The notes under the pieces are model-generated. The model was given only the letters and a program-made list of their open reading frames with translations, was not told where the DNA came from and did no database searches. A program made the position numbers and the translations under genes. Below, piece after piece: positions 48,137 through 57,003 of a DNA stretch of 64,000 nt; the stretch's first letter is position 1; every line of letters starts with the position of its first letter. The stretch is taken from assembly GCF_002879865.1 (NCBI RefSeq), contig NZ_PNXY01000002.1:372001-436000 (forward strand), written 5' to 3'. Source of the stretch: Paraburkholderia rhynchosiae (GTDB taxonomy: Bacteria; Pseudomonadota; Gammaproteobacteria; Burkholderiales; Burkholderiaceae).

Positions 48137-49740
48137 TGCCCGGTTGCCATCCCTATATCACCGAGTTCGAAACGATGTGGACTCTGCTCAGGCCGTACCG
48201 TCCCATCGCTTTCGGGACGCGCATGGCCCGCATCACCGGACATCCGAAGCAGGCGCTGCTGCTCTCGCAGCTCGTGTACTGGACGCGACGCGGACGCGAT
48301 GTGGAGGTCAACGGCGGCTGGATCCACAAGACGCGCGAACACTGGCTGATCGAGACAGGCCTGTCGCGTGAAGAGCAGGAAAATGCACGGCGGCGCATGC
48401 GGGACCTGAACCTGCTGGCCGAATGGCGTGGTGGCCAGCCTGCGCGCATGCATTACCGGCTGGAGGTAGAAGCCATATCGGCCGCCGTTCGCGCGACCTG
48501 TCCAATGGCCGTGCAGCTCCCAGTATCGATCGAAGCGATGCGGGCGGATCCATTCGCGGGTGACGTGCTGTTGGGGCCGACTGTTGCGTACCGACGCGTT
48601 TTTGTTGATCTCGTCGGCAACGTGAATGCCGCGCTGCTGCTCTCGCGCATGGTGCAGTTGCAGCGCCGCGAGGCCGACCGGCAATGTACCTGGTTCACGC
48701 ACACAGCCGGAGAGTGGCAACGCACGCTGGGACTTAACCGCCGTCAGCTCGATAACGCGAGAGCGCGGCTTGTGCGCCAGGGGCTGATTCGCGAGTTCAT
48801 GCGCCAGTGCACGGGCCGGCGTATTTTCACCCAGGTCAATGCGGGCGAACTGAAGCGCCAGCTTGAACGCCTGGTGTCGCGCGGCGATATGCGCGAGCGG
48901 CTCGCGACGCGCAAGCGCCTGCTCGCGCAGAGTCTGCATGAAGAAGACGCGCGAGCAGCCGCAGCGACGCTACCGGCTGTTACCCCGGGTAACACCCGGC
49001 CTTCCGCCATTGAAGTTCATGCGCCACACGTGCGTGCCTGGGCGGTGGAGCGCCCGAAGTCGCCAACCGGAAGTCTCCGGCTGTATGTGGATCCGCCTGC
49101 GGTGCCGCTGCAGTTGGCGGGTTTGATCCATTACCGATGGCGGGAAACGGGCATTCCAGACGCGCGCGTATACGGAAGGATTACATACAGGACTACAACG
49201 ACCGCTGGCCCAGCGATCTCGACCGGCAACAGGGCAAACGCGGTTGTGGTGGGAATCGATCCTCGCGCCGATTCTGCTTCGCCGATCTTGCCATTGCCTG
49301 CGGCAGACGACACCAGCGTGCTCGTTTGGCCCACCATGCTGCCGGTCAACGATCGCGCACTCATCGCCTCGCACCTCGCACGGGTTCCTGCGACCGACCG
49401 CCAGATGTTGCTCGACGAGATGGCGGCAGGCCACCGGCGCCAGCCGGTGCAATTGCCCGTGGCGTACATCGCAGGGCTCGTGCGCCGCTACATCGGCGGC
49501 GAGTTCGTCCCCACCAGGGCGCACCTCGAGCGCGCGGCACGCAGGCGGGCGACCGGCGGGGAGGGCACGAACGCTGGGTCGGTGCTTCCAGGCGATGCGA
49601 TGGAGCCGGGCGCGTCAACGCCTGAGACGGCCCGCCGGAATCTCGCGGCCATTCGCGATGCACTGCGCGAACGGATCGCACATCGGCCTGCGCGTCATTC
49701 GGCCTGCGGGGCGGCCAGTCAGGCGGACGCCCATGCGTGA
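48133..49740 (+). CDS. Putative replication protein with two winged-helix repeats (STY4528-like)
   Basis: 535 residues; start ATG preceded by GGAGG and overlapping the previous stop. Two related blocks are seen: QALLLSQLVYWTRRGRDVEV with TREHWLIETGLSREEQENAR (about 39-90), and AALLLSRMVQLQRREADRQC with TAGEWQRTLGLNRRQLDNAR (about 158-215). Each has the pattern of a Rep-type winged helix, so the protein seems to carry an internal duplication. The C-terminal half is poorly conserved-looking and basic. Position in the operon matches the STY4528-type pathogenicity-island replication protein. One copy of the TGTTACCC palindrome lies inside this gene. Confidence 0.78.
   Translation: MMPGCHPYITEFETMWTLLRPYRPIAFGTRMARITGHPKQALLLSQLVYWTRRGRDVEVNGGWIHKTREHWLIETGLSREEQENARRRMRDLNLLAEWRGGQPARMHYRLEVEAISAAVRATCPMAVQLPVSIEAMRADPFAGDVLLGPTVAYRRVFVDLVGNVNAALLLSRMVQLQRREADRQCTWFTHTAGEWQRTLGLNRRQLDNARARLVRQGLIREFMRQCTGRRIFTQVNAGELKRQLERLVSRGDMRERLATRKRLLAQSLHEEDARAAAATLPAVTPGNTRPSAIEVHAPHVRAWAVERPKSPTGSLRLYVDPPAVPLQLAGLIHYRWRETGIPDARVYGRITYRTTTTAGPAISTGNRANAVVVGIDPRADSASPILPLPAADDTSVLVWPTMLPVNDRALIASHLARVPATDRQMLLDEMAAGHRRQPVQLPVAYIAGLVRRYIGGEFVPTRAHLERAARRRATGGEGTNAGSVLPGDAMEPGASTPETARRNLAAIRDALRERIAHRPARHSACGAASQADAHA
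48978..48994. promoter_or_regulatory. 17-bp perfect palindrome, copy 1 (inside the replication gene)
   Basis: TGTTACCC, one central C, then GGGTAACA. It falls in the linker region of the replication protein. The same half-sites recur at 49842-49862. Confidence 0.6.
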
Positions 49741-49841
49741 CCGGATCCATCGCGTTTGCGGAGCACATGCGCGTACCGGCCCGTGTTTTCCCACCGCGCG
49801 CGCTGTCACCGCAGTTAACACGCAACTGTGCGGGACCGCCT

Positions 49842-49862
49842 GCTGTTACCCGGGGTAACAGC
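49842..49862. promoter_or_regulatory. 21-bp perfect palindrome, copy 2 (upstream of the PFL_4669-like gene)
   Basis: Half-site GCTGTTACCC and its mirror around a central G, in the 170-bp gap between the replication gene and the next gene. The position suits an operator; the base pattern also suits a partition site. Copy 1 shares the inner 8-bp half-sites exactly. Confidence 0.65.
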
Positions 49863-49910
49863 GCTGGCGTTTCCCTCACCGTTCAATGAATAGCTGTTTG
49901 GGAGTCTCTT

Positions 49911-50984
49911 ATGGACACACCGTCCCCCTCTTCGTCTCACACCACTGATCCGTCTGTTGACGCCTTCGCGCACTCCACGTCGTCCCCGTTTGCCGACGGT
50001 TATGACGTTAATACTGAACGCGCCGTCCTTGCACACCTGATTGCCGACGGTGATCCCGACCCTGCCGATCCGCTGTTCGGCCGCTACCAAGTGCTTCTCG
50101 AACGCGAGGAAGCGCTGAATCGCATGCGCGAAACTCACACGCTGCGACAGGGCAGCGATCCACTGGTACGCCCCCACGAGGCCCAGGAGATCAGCCGCAT
50201 TGGTCAGCTCGGTAGCGACGGTGCGGACCGCATGCGGCTGCACACGCGCGACGCGATGCGGCTGTTTCTTGGCCGGGCTGTTGCGCCAGGGGAGTCGGGA
50301 CATGCGATGGCGGGCGGCCGCCGCGTGGCTGCGTCGCTGCGCGCGTTGTGGTCGCTGTCGGGCAACGACAATCCGTACGCGGACTGGAAGCTCATCGAGA
50401 TCGCGGATCGCATCTCCGGCATCCGGCGCGCGAACGAGCTCGAGCAGCAGCATGCCCGTCAGTTGCTGGATGCCGCGCGTGAAAAAGGCCTCGAGTATTC
50501 GGTGCTGCAATCGCGCGAACCCGCTCAGGTGTCGCTCGGTTTTGGCTCACCGTACGGCTACATGATCGTGATGCTGCTCGTCGAGCTGGACTGGCTGGTG
50601 CGCTTCGTGCGTTCCGCGGTGTTGCGCGACCTGATGTCCTCGACAGAGGGCTTCCGGCGCATCGGCTCAGCCAGGCACCGGTGCCTGTCCGTGTTTCATT
50701 TCGCGGTGCACTGCCAGCGCGTGCTCACGCGCGCCGAACTGCTGCCGCTTTCGCGCATCGACTTCCTGCGGAATGCGGATGCTGCCGCACGCCAACGCGT
50801 TGAAGCGGCGCGCGCGCTGCTCGGTGTCTTGCCGCGGGACGTCTTTACAGGCGCGCGTGAGCCACGTCACAGCCGGCGGCGCGTGAGCCGCCTGTCGGAT
50901 GCGGAACTGCGTCTGCTCGACAGTGTGCCGCTGTCCGGGAACGACGCGCTCGCGCAAGCTGCAACAGACACCCTGGTGCAATGA
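49911..50984 (+). CDS. Integrating conjugative element protein, PFL_4669-like (TIGR03761 type)
   Basis: 357 residues. The first 40 are Ser/Thr/Pro-rich and probably disordered. The core contains YADWKLIEIADRISGIRRAN and PYGYMIVMLLVELDWLVRFV with RSAVLRDLMSS, a pattern of the PFL_4669 family, and a C-terminal block RRRVSRLSDAELRLLDSVPL. Family members are always found in ICE backbones beside DUF3158 and SSB genes, as here. The biochemical role is unknown. The ATG follows GGGAGTCTCTT. Confidence 0.8.
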   Translation: MDTPSPSSSHTTDPSVDAFAHSTSSPFADGYDVNTERAVLAHLIADGDPDPADPLFGRYQVLLEREEALNRMRETHTLRQGSDPLVRPHEAQEISRIGQLGSDGADRMRLHTRDAMRLFLGRAVAPGESGHAMAGGRRVAASLRALWSLSGNDNPYADWKLIEIADRISGIRRANELEQQHARQLLDAAREKGLEYSVLQSREPAQVSLGFGSPYGYMIVMLLVELDWLVRFVRSAVLRDLMSSTEGFRRIGSARHRCLSVFHFAVHCQRVLTRAELLPLSRIDFLRNADAAARQRVEAARALLGVLPRDVFTGAREPRHSRRRVSRLSDAELRLLDSVPLSGNDALAQAATDTLVQ

Positions 50985-51000
50985 TGCGAGGACTGCGGCA

Positions 51001-51489
51001 ATGACTGACCGACTTTCGGATCTGGATCGACGTTCAAAGGCCTTTAAGGGTAAGGGAGCCGGCAGCCCTGAGCCAGCGATGGCGCTACCTGTATCACGGA
51101 TCGCGGGCGATGCCGGGATGCGCGTGCTGCTGCGCTCGTACGAGCACTGGCTCGAGGACACTGTGACGGAAATGCAGACGCTGGCCCTGGAGAGCACGAC
51201 CACCGGGCTCGACGTGTCGCTGCGCTGCGTGCGCATTGCACTGGCGAGCGGCGCGACGCGCCATCGTCTCGACTGGTTCGTCCGCGGTGAGCCGCATGCT
51301 ATCGCCGGGCCGCGCGCGAAGCAATGTTTCAATCGCATTCCGGCGCCGCTGCGCGCGTACCTGCAGCAGTGCGACGCGCGCGCGAAGGAGCTCAACGCAC
51401 TGGAGTCGGTTTTCCGGTATGCGGCGAGCCAGATCACGATGTACCTGGAACACGGCACCGTCAAGGTTCGAAGGATCGACGGCACCTGA
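51001..51489 (+). CDS. DUF3158-like protein
   Basis: 162 residues, 16 bp after the previous gene, GAGGACTGC upstream of the ATG. The conserved-looking centre is RVLLRSYEHWLEDTVTEMQT, RCVRIALASGATRHRLDWFV and RYAASQITMYLEHGTV, mainly helical. The order PFL_4669-like, DUF3158, SSB is that of known ICE maintenance modules, and this order is the main basis for the name. Function unknown. Confidence 0.75.
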   Translation: MTDRLSDLDRRSKAFKGKGAGSPEPAMALPVSRIAGDAGMRVLLRSYEHWLEDTVTEMQTLALESTTTGLDVSLRCVRIALASGATRHRLDWFVRGEPHAIAGPRAKQCFNRIPAPLRAYLQQCDARAKELNALESVFRYAASQITMYLEHGTVKVRRIDGT

Positions 51490-51620
51490 GACAGGTGCGT
51501 GGTCCCGTCGCGTTGCGACCGGCGGAGTCATCAGGCTGACGCAGAGCAGCCATCCAAAAAAGCAGGCAATGGACAGCGCGTTCGTATCACAGGGGCAATC
51601 CTTGATGAACGGAGTCCGCA

Positions 51621-52190
51621 ATGGGCATCTACGCAGAACTGGTCGGCAACGTGCTGGTGTCGCCGACGATGAAGCAGGTCAACACCGCCAGCGGTGCGCG
51701 GCGCATCGTCGAGCTGCGGGTTATGTCCGCCAGTTACCGGCGGCTTGAGGACGGCACGCTGGAACAGCGCGAAGGTCGGACCTTCCCCGTCGACGTGACG
51801 GTGTGGAACGAGCGCCTGACCGAGCGCGTGATGCAGCACATCCGCACGGGCGCGAGCGTCGTCGTGCGCGGCGACTTCTACGTGAGTGCGTGGATCAATC
51901 GCGAGAACGAGGCCGACGCGGGCGCCCATATCGACGCCGAATCCATTGCCCTGAACCTCGTACGCATCGATCAGGTGGTGTACCGCCCGCGCCAGATGCG
52001 CGGGTCCGATGTCCCGGTACAGGACGAAGGCGCCGGTGAGCCAGCCGGTCCAGCCGATGGCGAAGCGGAAGAGTCCACGTCGGGCGAGGAACCAGGAACG
52101 CCGCCGGATCACGCAGACTCCGATGCGGCTACTTCTGGCCAGCCTGCAGGCCGGCGTTCGCGTCGGGCGGCGCGAGCCACGGCCGAATAG
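51621..52190 (+). CDS. ssb: Single-stranded DNA-binding protein (ICE-encoded)
   Basis: 189 residues. An OB-fold domain covers about residues 1-115: MGIYAELVGNVLVSPTMKQV, VMSASYRRLEDGTLEQREGR, VDVTVWNERLTERVMQHIRT and GASVVVRGDFYVSAW. The tail is acidic and disordered, ending in basic ARATAE rather than the DIPF-type tip of chromosomal SSB, so it may not recruit the same partners. It would coat single-stranded DNA during transfer or replication of the element. Confidence 0.9.
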   Translation: MGIYAELVGNVLVSPTMKQVNTASGARRIVELRVMSASYRRLEDGTLEQREGRTFPVDVTVWNERLTERVMQHIRTGASVVVRGDFYVSAWINRENEADAGAHIDAESIALNLVRIDQVVYRPRQMRGSDVPVQDEGAGEPAGPADGEAEESTSGEEPGTPPDHADSDAATSGQPAGRRSRRAARATAE

Positions 52191-52273
52191 CTTGCACCTT
52201 CGTCGATGTCATGCGCGCGCGCACCTTTCGCCGTGCATGACTTCTACGCTGGAATATGGCGGAGGACGCGGAA

Positions 52274-52540
52274 ATGATCGACGTCAGTTCGCCGGCCATG
52301 CCGGACGTTGAGGAACTGCGGATGTTGCGGGCGCTGGTGTATGAGGGCGTAGCGCTCGCGCGCCACGGGCCGTACGTTGCGCGGTTTCACAAATGGATCG
52401 TCCAGGTCTCGCGCGAGGGCCGCTGCAGCGCGGGTTGCCTTGCGCCGGTCACGGTCGAGATCCGTCACCCCCATGGCGACTTACTCGAGCGCACCTGCCT
52501 GGTGGTTGACGACCGCGCCGACCGCGAGACAGGACGATGA
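52274..52540 (+). CDS. Small hypothetical protein
   Basis: 88 residues from the ATG at 52274, which has GGAGG nine bases upstream; an ATG at 52256 is also in frame. The sequence (YEGVALARHGPYVARFHKWI, then VEIRHPHGDLLERTCLVVDD) looks like a compact alpha/beta protein with Cys in GRCSAGC. No family recognised. It lies between ssb and the HU gene on the same strand. Confidence 0.6.
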   Translation: MIDVSSPAMPDVEELRMLRALVYEGVALARHGPYVARFHKWIVQVSREGRCSAGCLAPVTVEIRHPHGDLLERTCLVVDDRADRETGR

Positions 52541-52807
52541 GGGTGCTAGCGTCATCGCTGGATCGATGTCTTTGGCTCTGGAGATTGCCGCGTTGAGGCA
52601 GGCGGCAGTGACCGTCCATATGCGACGCTGTGGCTATTGGCTTACCATATCGAGTCCGTCGAATTGGCGAGAGAGGGCAAGAGAGGGCTTATGCGGTCGA
52701 CTGTCTTCGGGGTAGGGCACGCGGATTGGTTTGCTTTGCGGCCGTCCGCGTAGCCGACCACGCCATATCGTGCCGTCTTAATTTTTGCATTGACAGAAGG
52801 AAAATCC

Positions 52808-53092
52808 ATGAACAAGCAGGAACTGATTGATGCCGTCGCGTCAGCAACGGGCTCGAGCAAGGCCATCGCGGGCGACGCCCTTGATGCTTTTATCGGCGCG
52901 ATCACGGAGGCGGTGGTCAAGGGTGACACCGTGCAACTAATCGGATTTGGCTCGTTCAGTCAGGGCAAGCGTGCGGCGCGCACGGGCCGCAATCCGGCGA
53001 CCGGTGAGGAGATCAGCATCGCTGCTGCGAAAACGGTGAAGTTCACCGCAGGCAAGGGGTTCAAAGACGCGGTCAACGGCGGCGGGCGGTAG
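52808..53092 (+). CDS. HU-family DNA-binding protein
   Basis: 94 residues starting [20 protein letters not shown]. The beta-arm region shows [20 protein letters not shown] followed by NPATGEEI, the HU/IHF hallmark with the minor-groove Pro, and the end is [10 protein letters not shown]. The ATG follows AGAAGGAAAAT. It bends and compacts DNA; on mobile elements such proteins help recombination or complement host HU. It converges with the unknown gene at 53147. Confidence 0.96.
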   Translation: MNKQELIDAVASATGSSKAIAGDALDAFIGAITEAVVKGDTVQLIGFGSFSQGKRAARTGRNPATGEEISIAAAKTVKFTAGKGFKDAVNGGGR

Positions 53093-53146
53093 GAGCGTTA
53101 TCCCATACCGAGGTTACCTGGACGGCGGTTGCTTCGCCGGGTCCTG

Positions 53147-54376
53147 CTATCGGATATGCGGCGCGAGCACGTTGCCGACGAATGCGGAGGCTGCACCCGG
53201 CCCGAACTGTTCGAGAAGTCGCGCGTTGAGTGCATCGCGGGAAGTGCCGTTCACGCAGACCGCATCGGCGAGCGTCGCATAGGCATCGAGCACATCTGCC
53301 GCCGTGATCTCGTATCCGGCGTCGGCGTCGATCCAGCGCAGTGCGGCCATGCCGCAGGTGATCGCGAACGTCGGCTGCCGCTGCACGAACTCCCGTGCTG
53401 CCCGAATCAGGGTGCGCGGATCGGTCGGGCTGGTCTGGATGAGCGACGTCGCGAGATCGAAGAGCCCCGCGTCCTTCGCGGACGCAAACCATTTGCCTTC
53501 CGAGCCCGGCTCGCTTTCGATCAGGTCCTGCAGGATTGCTGCCTGCGATCGCCCGGGATACTTCCTCGCGATCGCACGGAAGGTCGCGAGATACGTCCCA
53601 GATCGGTTAGCCGCGATCGCATACCGCTGGTAGGCGTCGTCCATCATGCCGCAGGTGAGCAGGATCGTCTCGCAGGCGACGGCGATCGCGCTTTCCGGTG
53701 CATGGGCGTTACGCGACTGCTCGGCGTAACGCAGCGCCTCTTCGGGGCGGCCGAGTGCCACGAGCGCCTTTGCACCCCATTGCCGGTACCCCCACCATGT
53801 CATGCGCGCAGAGTCGACCAGTGCGAGCAGTTCGTCGAATCGGTGCGCGACGTAAAGCGCACTCATGCACGCGGTAGTGCCGACAAAAAATCCACCCTGG
53901 CCGTCGGGGCCGATTACATGCGCCGTGATGGGCAGCAGCCTGTCCGCCCATGCGGATGCCATACTCGGCGTCACAGCAAGCTCTCCCCACACATCGGCGA
54001 GGCGTTCGATATACGGCATCTGGTCTTCCTGCAACGCCTCAAAGAGACGTTCCAGCCATGCCTGTCTGATTGTGGAATCAACTTTTGCTGCGGCAATCAG
54101 GGGAGCCAGTGCATCGATGGTCCGATTGACTGCGGTGCCCATCGCGCCGGACGAACTGTCGACCTGTTCCAGTGCCGGAGACAGTTTTTCGAGCAGGAGC
54201 ACCGCGCCTTCGGCGGCAAGGATGACATCGGAGCGCGCCACCTGCCGGATCTCGACGACCGCTTCCTTCAGCCGCTGGATCGGCAGCGCTGATTTCCAGC
54301 CGAAGGCGTTACGCCGGAAACGGGCGGCAAAGGTCCATCGATGTGAGCTCGTGTGTGACATCCCGGTTTTCAGCAT
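53147..54376 (-). CDS. Uncharacterised 409-residue helical protein (TraB operon)
   Basis: No family recognised. The protein is predicted to be largely helical with repeats reminiscent of TPR/HEAT pairs (EEALRYAEQSRNAHAPESAI, MMDDAYQRYAIAANRSGTYL). No signal peptide or membrane segment is seen. Its ATG follows directly on the stop of the upstream 290-residue gene (TGAATG), so the two are coupled; an ATG at 54361 is an alternative. It is the last gene of a leftward operon that begins with traB, and converges with the HU gene. Confidence 0.75.
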   Translation of the reverse strand: MLKTGMSHTSSHRWTFAARFRRNAFGWKSALPIQRLKEAVVEIRQVARSDVILAAEGAVLLLEKLSPALEQVDSSSGAMGTAVNRTIDALAPLIAAAKVDSTIRQAWLERLFEALQEDQMPYIERLADVWGELAVTPSMASAWADRLLPITAHVIGPDGQGGFFVGTTACMSALYVAHRFDELLALVDSARMTWWGYRQWGAKALVALGRPEEALRYAEQSRNAHAPESAIAVACETILLTCGMMDDAYQRYAIAANRSGTYLATFRAIARKYPGRSQAAILQDLIESEPGSEGKWFASAKDAGLFDLATSLIQTSPTDPRTLIRAAREFVQRQPTFAITCGMAALRWIDADAGYEITAADVLDAYATLADAVCVNGTSRDALNARLLEQFGPGAASAFVGNVLAPHIR

Positions 54377-55249
54377 TCAGCGCGTTTTCATGTAGTGCCG
54401 GTAGAGCGCATCATGCAGATCACGCAGATCGCGGCGGCTTTCGATCAATTCGTGGTGACGGCCCTCGCGTTCGAGCGCGAGCAGCCGAAGCACCAGTCTA
54501 GCCGCACGTTCGGGCTCGGTATCACGGCACGGTTGCGCCTGCTTCAGCAGTGGTGCGAGGCTGGTTTTCTGGATCAGTACCCAGGCGGGAAACCACGCGA
54601 GGTCGGCGACATCGCCGCTTCCTTCAAAGGACGCATCGAATGCCTTGCGCAGCGTATCCAGCAAACTGTCCTCAAGATGGCGGAGCAGGCCATCGAAACG
54701 GACGGGTGCAAGCCATGCGAGTTCGGCCAGAAGCGGCCAGGCGGCCTCAAGACCATCGAGCCGGTATCGGCATTCGGCCATCCACATCAGCGGTGCGGGA
54801 ATGCGCCGCCACGATTCGATGTGCGTGACGGCGTCTTCGGCGGCTTTCCAGTCGCCCGCATCCAGGTAGAGCGCGGCGCCGTGTGCATTGGGCTGGGCCG
54901 CACGGAACGCCAGACCCGCGGCGCGTTGCGCGAGTTCGTTCCAGAACGGCGCAAGCCAGGCGATGGCGGCCCGTTCGCCCATCAGCTGGTTCGCCAAGGG
55001 CCGGATGTGGGTCAGTAGCGTCTCTCGCGCGTCAAGCGCGGCGTCATGGTTCGCGAAGGGTAGGCTGCAACGTGCTTGGAGGGCGGTCACGAGCGTGTCA
55101 AGCGCCACGAGCGCCGCATCGTCCGGATATTCATGCCCGAGGATCTGTAGCGCACGGCGGGCACCGGAGGCATCGTGGAGTTGCAATGCCGACAGGACAT
55201 CGTTGCGCAGCATCACATCACGGCTGTCGTCAAAAATATCAAGTTGCAT
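54377..55249 (-). CDS. Uncharacterised 290-residue helical protein (TraB operon)
   Basis: No family recognised. It starts MQLDIFDDSRDVMLRNDVLS and is rich in Ala/Leu helices with TPR-like turns (GARRALQILGHEYPDDAALV; ALYLDAGDWKAAEDAVTHIE). It is soluble by appearance. It starts 9 bp after the 67-residue gene and is coupled to the 409-residue gene. The pair may form a complex. Confidence 0.75.
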   Translation of the reverse strand: MQLDIFDDSRDVMLRNDVLSALQLHDASGARRALQILGHEYPDDAALVALDTLVTALQARCSLPFANHDAALDARETLLTHIRPLANQLMGERAAIAWLAPFWNELAQRAAGLAFRAAQPNAHGAALYLDAGDWKAAEDAVTHIESWRRIPAPLMWMAECRYRLDGLEAAWPLLAELAWLAPVRFDGLLRHLEDSLLDTLRKAFDASFEGSGDVADLAWFPAWVLIQKTSLAPLLKQAQPCRDTEPERAARLVLRLLALEREGRHHELIESRRDLRDLHDALYRHYMKTR

Positions 55250-55258
55250 GGGTCGGAC

Positions 55259-55462
55259 TCAAAAGAGCTGGTCGCCAGGACTCACAAGGTTATGCCACTT
55301 CACTACGCTTCTCAACGGGCGTCCGTCTTCAAGGACGGACTCGATAACGGCGCGTTGGCCGCTCGCCTCGGCAACCACGCGCACCATCCTGTTCCGGTAG
55401 CGCATCAGCGCACCGATCGACGGGCAAACGGGGCGCTTTCGTCTTCGGTCTGCTTTCGGCAT
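55259..55462 (-). CDS. Small basic protein (TraB operon)
   Basis: 67 residues; the C-terminal part RNRMVRVVAEASGQRAVIES, then RPLRSVVKWHNLVSPGDQLF, has the look of a small SH3-like beta barrel. The gene ends 9 bp before the 290-residue gene, and its codon use looks coding. A shorter start at 55405 is possible. No family name can be given. Confidence 0.6.
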   Translation of the reverse strand: MPKADRRRKRPVCPSIGALMRYRNRMVRVVAEASGQRAVIESVLEDGRPLRSVVKWHNLVSPGDQLF

Positions 55463-55529
55463 TGCTGCATCAGGACAACGGGAGCGGGAACGTGGCGAAT
55501 TATCCCACGCCTGCCCAGACCAACGGCGG

Positions 55530-56786
55530 CTACCGGTTCACCGCGCGCAGCAATGGCACACCGGACAGTCGGGCGATTGCGGCGACGCCCTGGCGCTGGA
55601 TCTGTGCGAGCGCGAGGTCGGAATCGAACCAGCTGTTGGACAGGCTGACGAGCACATCGGGCGAATGCAGCAGGATGCGCCAGTGCGGCCACCACAACAG
55701 GTCTTCGTAGCAGATCGAGAAGGCCACGCTCTTGCCTGCGACCATGACGTATGGCTGGCTGAGACTTCCGCGGATCGCGCTGATGGCCGCACCGGGGCGC
55801 CACAGTGCCGCCGGCACCGGCTGGCGACTATCCAGGCGGCCGTGGTCTGCGCCAACGACGACAGCGCTGTCGGTATACCGGAGCGGCGTACCGGACGCGG
55901 CCAGGTCCATGCCGACGATCAATGTTCGCCTGGCCGCGGCGAACACCTTGATATCGTCACGCCACCAGTAGCCCATCGCCGGGCGCCACAGCCCCACGAT
56001 TTCCTCGGGAAGGACCACAACGGTGCCGCCTTCGCTGAACGCACGCTGTGCGATCGTCTGGACCTGTTGCGTCCGGGCATAGAGCGACGCGTAGCTGGAC
56101 TGATCGAACCGGCCAAGGCGTGTGTCGAGTGCTGTCCACCGGGACGGTACAACTGGCGCGCTCGCCATACTGCGCGCGAGAAGGGATAGGATCACCAGCA
56201 GCATTGCAACATGTCGGGCGAAGCGACCGCGTGAGACGGAGGCTGCGCACGCAGTGGCGGTTATGCCGAGCACCAGGCCTGGCGCCTTCCAACCGGGAAA
56301 CAGGGTGCTGGCGACATATGCCGGCGATAACCACCCAATGATCCCAAGTGGTGGTACGGTCACGAGCACCGTCGCGACGGCGGCGCACAAGGCGTGGCGT
56401 GTGGCGCTCGCGTCCGACTCAGGTTTGAGCACAGCCCACGGTGTCGCCAGCACGCACGCCTGCGCGATCCAGAACGAGACGCCGAGCATCAGCGCTTCTG
56501 GTCGCGTCAGATCTCCATAGCCGGAAAAGAAGCGCATGCACACGAGGGGAATATCCCGTGCGCCAGCAAGGTAATAGCCGGTCCAGATCGCGAGTGCCGA
56601 GGTACGTCCACGCACGCGTGACCATACGGCCGGCAGGAGCAGCAGGAGCACCTGCCAGTGCCCCGGGTACCATGTGGACAGCGCCACCAGCGCGCCGGTG
56701 GCGAACAACGCCACGCATGCGAGGCCGCGTGGGAGAGACTGGACAGGAGCCCGCGTCGATGGAAGAAGTGGAGGCAGCGCAAACAT
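55530..56786 (-). CDS. traB: Conjugal transfer protein TraB (nitrilase/Lnt-like)
   Basis: 418 residues. The N-terminal half holds about seven hydrophobic segments (GLACVALFATGALVALSTWY; HWQVLLLLLPAVW), and the C-terminal half is a carbon-nitrogen hydrolase domain as in apolipoprotein N-acyltransferase. The Glu of the active site is in GGTVVVLPEEIVG and the Cys in SVAFSICYEDLLWWP. Where Lnt has its Lys (KxHLVPFGE-like), this protein reads LDSRQPVPAALWRP, so the Lys seems replaced by Arg. TraB of Ti-type plasmids has the same layout and aids conjugation by an unknown mechanism. First gene of a leftward four-gene operon. Confidence 0.85.
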   Translation of the reverse strand: MFALPPLLPSTRAPVQSLPRGLACVALFATGALVALSTWYPGHWQVLLLLLPAVWSRVRGRTSALAIWTGYYLAGARDIPLVCMRFFSGYGDLTRPEALMLGVSFWIAQACVLATPWAVLKPESDASATRHALCAAVATVLVTVPPLGIIGWLSPAYVASTLFPGWKAPGLVLGITATACAASVSRGRFARHVAMLLVILSLLARSMASAPVVPSRWTALDTRLGRFDQSSYASLYARTQQVQTIAQRAFSEGGTVVVLPEEIVGLWRPAMGYWWRDDIKVFAAARRTLIVGMDLAASGTPLRYTDSAVVVGADHGRLDSRQPVPAALWRPGAAISAIRGSLSQPYVMVAGKSVAFSICYEDLLWWPHWRILLHSPDVLVSLSNSWFDSDLALAQIQRQGVAAIARLSGVPLLRAVNR

Positions 56787-57003
56787 GGGTCCAGAGGGAG
56801 GCAGAAGTTAGCGGCACGGTCGATGCCGGCCGGGCTTTCCCAGTGATGCGCGCGCTGCATTGTCGAGCATAGGACAGCTTTTTCGTTCGCGCTACGTCGA
56901 GAGATCCGCGTCGGGAGAAAAGACACCAACACAAAAAGCTCTTCGCGGAATAGCGGGGAACGCAGAGAGAACTGTCGGCCAGAAAGCGACCTTCGCCCGA
57001 CGC

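Noticed and set aside
43965..56786. CRISPR array or tRNA attachment site in the ICE-like region
   Set aside because: No regularly spaced repeats and no tRNA gene or integrase could be found.
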